From: JADHOX01 sp038120515
GTDB lineage: Bacteria > Pseudomonadota > Alphaproteobacteria > Rickettsiales > JABIRX01
Length of the DNA stretch: 64,000 nt
Assembly (NCBI GenBank): GCA_038120515.1
Contig: JAYOLW010000006.1
Span: forward strand, 25,313-89,312
Direction: 5' to 3'
Part shown: positions 58,601-64,000 of the stretch, piece after piece
How positions within the stretch are numbered: the stretch's first letter is position 1
Layout: each line of letters begins with the position of its first letter
The notes under the pieces: generated by a model
Seen by the model: the letters and a program-made list of their open reading frames with translations, nothing else
What the model was told of the DNA's origin: nothing
Database searches by the model: none
Translations under genes and position numbers: made by a program

Positions 58601-61600
58601 GAATTATTTGATAAAATCAATGAGCAGGCAGAAGGGTATCAAACCTATCTAAAAGAACACAACGTTGCAGAGCATACGAAAGCTAAAACTCAAAATGAAG
58701 AACAGCTTCGAGAGGCTAACGATCAAAAATCGGCTCTAGATGATGTTGCAAAAGTTTTATCTAAAGAAAAAGAACAGCAAGAGTCAATTAGACAGTCTGC
58801 TGATCAGGAGTCAACTCGTTTAAGAGAAGAGAAGAGTCAGCATGATGAATCAAGAAGAATGGCTGAAGAAGAGGCTTCGCAAAGGCTAGCTGAAGAAAAT
58901 ACAAGGCTTGAAGTAAGCAAAGAAGCTTTAAAGCAAACTTCTGAAGCATTAGACTCAACAATTAAATCAAATGAAAACTTAACAAGTAAGCTTGAAGAAG
59001 ACAGGCTAACCTCGTTTGGGCAAGAGGGTGATATTAAGAATATGCAACAAGCTTATGATAAACATGAAGCTGCTAATCGACAAAGCTCTATAGACTATGC
59101 AAAAGATCAGCAAGCAAGAGAAGCTGAGTTAGAAGCAATTGCGAAAGACATTGAACAAAGGGAAAAAGAATTAGAAACTACAGCAAAAAAAATTGAGACT
59201 GCTCAAAGTCAATCAGCACAACATGCTGAAGAAGTATCAACATCAAAAGCATTGCAAGAAGAATACAAACAGAAGTCACAAGAACTTCAAACTCAAACAG
59301 ATGCTAGGGATTCTGATAAGAGAGCTGCTGATGAGGAGTCAGCACGTTTAAGAGAAGAGAAGAGTCAGCATGATGAATCAAGAAGAATGGCTGAAGAAGN
59401 NNNNNNNNNNNNNNNNNNNNNNNNNNNNNNNNNNNNNNNNNNNNNNNNNNNNNNNNNNNNNNNNNNNNNNNNNNNNNNNNNNNNNNNNNNNNNNNNNNNA
59501 GTCAGCATGATGAATCAAGAAGAATGGCTGAAGAAGAGGCTTCGCAAAGGCTAGTTGAAGAAAATAAAAGGCTTGAAGCAAGCCAAGCAGCTTTTACCAA
59601 AACTTCTGAAGCATTAGACTCAACAATTGAATCAAATGCAAACTTAACAAGTAAGCTTGAGGAAGAAAGACTAACCTCGTTTGGGCAAGAGGGTGATATT
59701 AAGAATATGCAACAAGCTTATGATGATCATGAAGCTGCTAATCGACAAAGCTCTATAGACTATGCAAAAGATCAGCAAGAAAGAGAAGCTAAGTTAGAAG
59801 AAATTGCTAAAAACATTGAACAAAAGGAAAAAGAATTAGAAACTACAGCAGATAAAATTAACGCTACTAGGGAAAGTTCTGAATTAAAGGACATCGAGAT
59901 TGATACAAGTAGAGAGTCTAAAGAGTCGTATGAATCTAAGTCTCAGGAATTATCAGATAAATCAGCAAGCGTTAGCCAAACTAAAGCTTCTGCTGATGAG
60001 GAGTCAACTCGTTTAAGAGAAGAGAAGAGTCAGCATGATGAATCAAGAAGAATGGCTGAAGAAGAGGCTTCGCAAAGGCTAGCTGAAGAAAAGACAAGGC
60101 TTGAAGCAAACAAAATTGAAATTGATAAGGCTTCAGAAGAGTTAATGACACAAAATGCGCAAAATGAAGCTTTATCTAAACAAATTGACAAAGATGATCT
60201 TCAGGCTGTTTTTGCTCAAGATGCTATTAATAGAGATGCTGAACAGCTTGAAGTTAAGCAAAGTGAAATGGCTGAAGAATCAATAAGGATTGATAATGAA
60301 AGGTCGGAAAGGGCTGCGCGAATTGAAGAGCAGAAGGCAGAGCTTGAAATGCGAGAGGCTGAATATGCTGAAATAAAACAGCAATCTGATGCTGCAAATG
60401 CAAAATTAGAGGATGATCAAAGAAGATTGTCAGAACAAAAAGAGCAATTGGATAGTTTAGAACAAGATCTTGCCATGGCTCAAAAAGAGCGAGAAAATGC
60501 AATTGATAGGCAAGAGTCTTCTGAGGAAGAGCTTGAATCATTGAGAACAGAGCATGAAGAAAAGGAAAGAATTCGCGAAGAAACCAAACAACAAGTAGAA
60601 ACTGCTTTAAGAGAAGAATCTGGTATTGATGAAACTGCAGCTAAAATTGCTCAGGAACAAGAGGCGCTTGAAAGACAAAATATGGAAAATGCTGAAAGAG
60701 AGCAAAAGCTTCAAGAGCAAAGCCAAGAATTATCAGATAGAGCTGAACAAATAGCAAAACATAATGAAGAAATATTAGCAAGAGAAGAAGAGTTAAAGGT
60801 TCAGCAAGAAGAGTTAGCTTTACAGAAAAGTGTAGATGATAAATTATCGCAAGAAAAACAAGAAGCACTCGAAGCACAAATACAAGCAAATCAAGAAGCT
60901 TTAAAAGAGAATGAAAAAGCACTTGAAGATGCACAGGCTCAAAAAGAATATGATATCGCCTTAGAAAATTTAAAACAACAGGAGTTAGATGCTGCAGCTC
61001 AAAGAATCAAAGAGCAAGAAGATTTTATTGCTAAACAGGCTGATGATCTTGAGAAACAGCAATTAGATCAAAGCTTGGAGGAGGTATTTGCTGTAAATGA
61101 GCGTAAAGTTGCTTTAGAAGAAACTATCGAGATAGCTAATCAAGAAAAAGGTCTTGTTGCTGATGAAATTCTGGCGACACAATCTAAAATTGATGAACTG
61201 ACTTCAAGACAAGATTCAGACCCATCGCAATCTAAATCAAGACAGGAAAGGTTGCAAGAACAATATGAAGAGCTTAAAAGAATGGAGGAGGTTTATGAAT
61301 CCCATCAGCAAATGGTTGAAGAATATCGTGCGAGTAGAAAAGAAGGTGGAGTTATTGCTGATAAACAGGAAGTTAATGAGATGATTACAAGTCAAGTTTC
61401 AAATGTAGCTGAATCACGAAGAGAGCAAATGCGTCAAGAAGCTTTAGATGAGAAAAACCTTGATAGCTCTCAGTCTAAATCTGAAGCTGGTTCCTTAGAT
61501 TCGTCTGCTGCTAGCTTTGAAAAATCATCTGCTGATCTATCTTCTGCACAAGAGCCATCAATAGCAAATACAGCTGCTATTGAGCTACGTAATGCAAGAC

Positions 61601-61740
61601 AAGCTAAAAGAACATTAGAAACTCAGTTAGCTAATGAGAAGGTAAGAGAACCTAAGAATCAAAGAAGAATTGAAGAGCTAGAAAAAGAAATTGAAACTAT
61701 TGCAAATAGAATAGCAATGTTAGAGGCGAGGGTTGGATAA
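49681..61740 (+). CDS. Giant VirB6-family lipoprotein 4 (about 3,967 residues after gap repair) with Cys-rich ectodomain and huge coiled-coil tail
   Basis: Two N runs break this gene, but flanking bases repeat on both sides (gccgaatat at 53326-53335, a 37-base match at 59400-59499). Collapsing both gives one open frame to 61740. It has a lipobox LASC (residue about 23), a cysteine-rich ectodomain to about residue 950 and the VirB6 core at 960-1240 (LLKRLIRIGIVYMFVSPGGWEFF). An Ala/Gly-rich basic stretch (1235-1420) follows, then a charged helical region and an acidic Gly/Pro hinge near 2016-2050. Residues 2054-3967 are a Glu/Gln/Lys/Ala-rich coiled coil with two tandem-repeat families, without cysteines. 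The ATG at 53408 is internal, not a gene start. Long VirB6 C-termini are known in Anaplasmataceae; this coiled-coil form is unfamiliar to me. Copy number at the 100-N gap is uncertain. Confidence 0.85.
53326..53335. other. 10-N assembly gap inside virB6-4
   Basis: gccgaatat occurs on both sides. Collapsing one copy and the Ns joins RYSAEY to NAAQTVSFYS in the same frame. Confidence 0.95.
57116..58171 (+). repeat. Tandem repeat family A, two 528-bp units (176 residues each)
   Basis: Unit starts at 57116 and 57644 (IDKQVQISEKAQ-type beginning). Both share LNDLKSEAQANQ, ETQKLADDKAILE and IQKDSDALSEGQARQE. A degenerate third beginning (AIDIKQQELEAAQ) follows at 58172. The near-identical DNA suggests recent duplication. 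Confidence 0.92.
58808..60090 (+). repeat. Tandem repeat family B, 528-bp units (176 residues), interrupted by a 100-N gap
   Basis: Unit starts are at 58808, 59336 and 60001. Each begins ES(T/A)RLREEKSQHDESRRMAEE. Units one and two share LTSFGQEGDIKNMQQAYD and HEAANRQSSIDYAKDQQ; the third copy keeps only the first 90 bases. With the 37-base overlap and 100 Ns removed, unit two is also exactly 528 bases. Confidence 0.88.
59400..59499. other. 100-N assembly gap inside repeat family B of virB6-4
   Basis: The same 37 bases flank both sides, within a repeat. The gap could be zero length after overlap or could hide more 528-bp units. Confidence 0.95.
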
Positions 61741-64000
61741 TGAATAGAATCATTTTGGCTTTATTGTTACTTATATTTACTGCTTCATGTGACTATTCAT
61801 CAAGATGTATAGAAGCTGATGAATTTGGTGCTATTAAAGTTGGCTTTGATATAGAAGGAGTAGATGTGAAGCCAAAATATACCTCAAGTGAATATACATG
61901 GTTTTTTACTTCAGCCCCGGTAGAATCAGGCTATGTTTTAAATGGCAATGTAATTGTCGCAAAGCTTGATGGTGTATGGTCGCCTTGGACTAGAGAAAAA
62001 ATTGAGGAACCCCAACCATTTGCTAGTGAAGCGATTAGTAATAGAGTTTGCACATTAGATGATTTCGTATCTTGTAATGCGGCGTCAACAACAAATAATG
62101 TTGCAGATACATGTATGCAGCCTATACGTGACAGCAATGGAGAAGAAAAAATCTGTTGGTATGCAGAGGGGTTGGGCCTTTATGTAGCTTTATCCTCAAA
62201 CCCAACTGAATCAACGATTTTATATTTTCATTTAGCAGAATATTTTGAGACTCAGGTTTCTGGTTATCAAAATGATTGGTATTTTGTGCTTGATCCAACA
62301 ACAGTAGATATTGGTGGCAATAGCCTCCTTGAGGCATTATCTGTAAATGATTATGAGGATATCAAGGTTTGGACTAGGCGTCAAATATATACTGAAGGGG
62401 TTGGAAATATCTCTGGTGATCTTGCAGAAGTTAACCTTAATGATGGTTCAACACCTGATAAGCTAAATATTGAAGATGGTGATTTTGAATATACTGATGC
62501 TGTTCCAACCTTAACATTTTATTCTGGGGTTAAATTAGGCGAGCCTGTTTATACCCAAAATGCTGCTGATGTTGTTTTTGGTAATGCTGGCGATATAATA
62601 AAAGGTTTTTTTGAAAGCTTTGTTGGCTCTACTTATCTTAGAAATTTAATTAATGTTTCTTTAGCTTTGTTAGTTTCATATTTTGGTATAGCATTTTTTC
62701 TGGGCTTGACTCGTTTTTCAAATCAAGAAATGCTGATGAATGTTATGCGTGTTGGTATAGTGCTGACTATTGTTAATGGCGCTGATGGCTGGGATTTTTA
62801 TAATGAGTATTTTGTTAAATTTGTTTGGAATGGTAGTCAACAAATAGCCACAGAGATAATGGTCGCAGTTAATGCAGCTGCAGTTGCAACAGTTGCAGAT
62901 CTTGAAGGTTTTAAATTTATATCAGAGTCGCAATCTACAGCTTTTCTAATAGTAGATGATATGCTAAAAATGTTTCTAGCTAATGATACTCATACAAAAA
63001 TCTGGGCTATTGGAATATCTCATTATTTTGGTATTTTTATTATTTTACTAATATATCTATCGCTATTTTATTTTCTTTTAGCTTTGGTGAAATTTTCCTG
63101 CCAGTTGATTTTTGTGTTTTTTACTATGATTGTCTTGCTTGGTATAGGACCAATTATGTTTTTGTTTTTATTATTTGGTTTTACTCGGGAGTTCTTCATG
63201 AAATGGATTCAGAATTTAATTAGTGTTTTTCTTCAACCAGTTTTGTTTTTAGTATTTTTTGGTCCATTTGCAACGCTTGCGACTTTTTACTTATATAAGA
63301 TTTTATATTTACAAGTATGTTTTGATTATGTGTGTTGTGAGCCAATAATTCCTTTGTTTAAAATGTGGACAGTTAAGTCGTCATATACATATGATGAAGC
63401 GACGGATGAATTTACTTTGCTAGGATATTATGATCCAAATTACTATGATATTTTTATGCTGTTTTTAATTGCTGCATTACTAAACTATCTAACTGATGAG
63501 GTATCTAAAATTGCGGTTAAATTATCTGGTGGTTTTTCTTTTGCTGGATCGATATCTTCAACATTTACTCAGAAATTTGATTCATTTGCGATTGGTGCTA
63601 GAAATTTATCTGGCGGTGCTGCTGTTTTCGTCGCAAAAGGAGCTGGAAAAGTTGGTTTAGTAAAAACAGCTAACGTATTGGGTTCTGTTCCGGGTTTTAA
63701 AAGCCTATCTGGTATGGTAAGTGGCAGTAGACAAAGTAACTTCTTAAAAGCTCAGAAGAATGTTAAAAATAATCTTCGGAATAAAGGTTATTCTGATGCA
63801 GAGATATCAGAGCTAATGAAATCAGATACAAAGGTACAAGGAAATTTTAAAGAAGAGCTCTTAAGGTTAAACGCAAAATCTGATGAGAGATATACAGTAA
63901 AAGGCATGGTGAAATCAATTGCAAGTGATGCTTATAGCGGACAAGGATATTTTTCAAAAGAAGGTAGTATAACAGTTATAGTTGAATTAAGAGTATGTTA
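61740..64000 (+). CDS. VirB6-family lipoprotein 5, partial (753 codons seen)
   Basis: The ATG overlaps the previous stop by one base (TAATG) and the frame stays open to the window end. The N-terminus has a lipobox TASC (Cys19; LLLLIFTASCDYSS). A moderately long ectodomain (20-280) with several cysteines and no recognised fold follows. The VirB6 core is at about 287-600 (LLVSYFGIAFFLGLTRFS, VGIVLTIVNGADGWDFY, GIGPIMFLFLLFGFTREFFMKW). The tail is Ser/Gly/Ala/Lys-rich, like the start of the virB6-4 tail (GGFSFAGSISS, KGAGKVGLVKTAN). The five-member virB6 series matches rvhB6a-e of Rickettsia. Confidence 0.9.
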   Translation, partial: MNRIILALLLLIFTASCDYSSRCIEADEFGAIKVGFDIEGVDVKPKYTSSEYTWFFTSAPVESGYVLNGNVIVAKLDGVWSPWTREKIEEPQPFASEAISNRVCTLDDFVSCNAASTTNNVADTCMQPIRDSNGEEKICWYAEGLGLYVALSSNPTESTILYFHLAEYFETQVSGYQNDWYFVLDPTTVDIGGNSLLEALSVNDYEDIKVWTRRQIYTEGVGNISGDLAEVNLNDGSTPDKLNIEDGDFEYTDAVPTLTFYSGVKLGEPVYTQNAADVVFGNAGDIIKGFFESFVGSTYLRNLINVSLALLVSYFGIAFFLGLTRFSNQEMLMNVMRVGIVLTIVNGADGWDFYNEYFVKFVWNGSQQIATEIMVAVNAAAVATVADLEGFKFISESQSTAFLIVDDMLKMFLANDTHTKIWAIGISHYFGIFIILLIYLSLFYFLLALVKFSCQLIFVFFTMIVLLGIGPIMFLFLLFGFTREFFMKWIQNLISVFLQPVLFLVFFGPFATLATFYLYKILYLQVCFDYVCCEPIIPLFKMWTVKSSYTYDEATDEFTLLGYYDPNYYDIFMLFLIAALLNYLTDEVSKIAVKLSGGFSFAGSISSTFTQKFDSFAIGARNLSGGAAVFVAKGAGKVGLVKTANVLGSVPGFKSLSGMVSGSRQSNFLKAQKNVKNNLRNKGYSDAEISELMKSDTKVQGNFKEELLRLNAKSDERYTVKGMVKSIASDAYSGQGYFSKEGSITVIVELRVC

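Noticed and set aside
53408..59554. A separate 2,048-residue coiled-coil gene starting at 53408
   Set aside because: Its frame continues upstream through the collapsed 10-N gap into the VirB6 core. The ATG is internal and has no Shine-Dalgarno site of note.
57116..60090. CRISPR array
   Set aside because: The repeats are 528-base protein-coding units, in frame throughout, with no short repeat/spacer pattern.
59524..61740. A separate 738-residue gene after the 100-N gap
   Set aside because: Same frame as the upstream coiled coil after overlap collapse. The ATG is a methionine inside the repeat (RRMAEE).
1..64000. Transposons, prophage, toxin-antitoxin or restriction-modification genes
   Set aside because: No transposase, integrase, phage structural gene, terminal inverted repeat or typical toxin pair was seen in any region.

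Overview
The window is AT-rich (roughly one third GC by eye), densely coding DNA from an alphaproteobacterium of the order Rickettsiales, or a close relative. The strongest evidence is the type IV secretion system (T4SS) of the rvh type. It is split into a virB8-virB9-virB10-virB11-virD4 island and a virB3-virB4 island followed by five tandem virB6 paralogues, which is a Rickettsiales hallmark. A DUF2610 gene beside mreB/mreC, ubiG and the aroA-cmk-rpsA-sppA-ihfB block agree with this. Unusually for the order, trpF-trpB-trpA, aroA, aspartokinase and an aspartate/prephenate-type aminotransferase are present. This points to a less reduced, possibly early-branching or extracellular lineage (Deianiraeaceae-like is one hypothesis) rather than a Rickettsia or Anaplasma. 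Four runs of N show that this is a draft assembly.

Layout. 1-16.3 kb: housekeeping genes. These are a priA fragment, a RimK-type ligase fused to a retropepsin-like domain, miaA, a lapA-like gene with trpFBA, aspartokinase, a flavin reductase with ubiG, an SNase-like secreted protein, HU, dnaE, DUF2610-mreB-mreC, tRNA-Phe and tsaB. 16.4-22.1 kb: the virB8-B9-B10-B11-D4 operon. 22.2-23.1 kb: two unrecognised genes with their own promoter. 23.2-37.3 kb: dnaB, the pdhA-pdhB-pdhC operon, an outer-membrane porin-like gene, DUF445, aroA-cmk-rpsA-sppA-ihfB-coaBC and an aminotransferase. 37.4-64.0 kb: virB3, virB4 and five virB6 genes, the last running off the window.

The T4SS genes together encode the energisers (VirB4, VirB11), the coupling ATPase (VirD4), the inner-membrane and core parts (VirB3, B6, B8, B10) and the outer core (VirB9). 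VirB1, B2, B5 and B7 are not seen here. The five VirB6 proteins share a C-terminal polytopic TrbL/VirB6 core but carry very different additions. Two have ordinary signal peptides and three have lipoprotein signals. The third carries what look like two beta/gamma-crystallin-like modules and a LamG-like module ahead of the membrane core. The fourth, once assembly gaps are repaired, is a single open frame of about 3,967 residues with a Cys-rich ectodomain, a VirB6 core, and a C-terminal coiled coil of about 1,900 residues containing two families of tandem repeats, both 176 residues long.

Each of the three 10-N gaps is flanked by the same 6-9 bases on both sides, and removing the duplicate plus the Ns restores the reading frame in trpF, tsaB and virB6-4. 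The 100-N gap is flanked by an identical 37-base sequence inside a repeat, so the frame is restored there too but the true copy number is uncertain. All five convergent gene junctions carry inverted repeats, two of them inside the coding ends.
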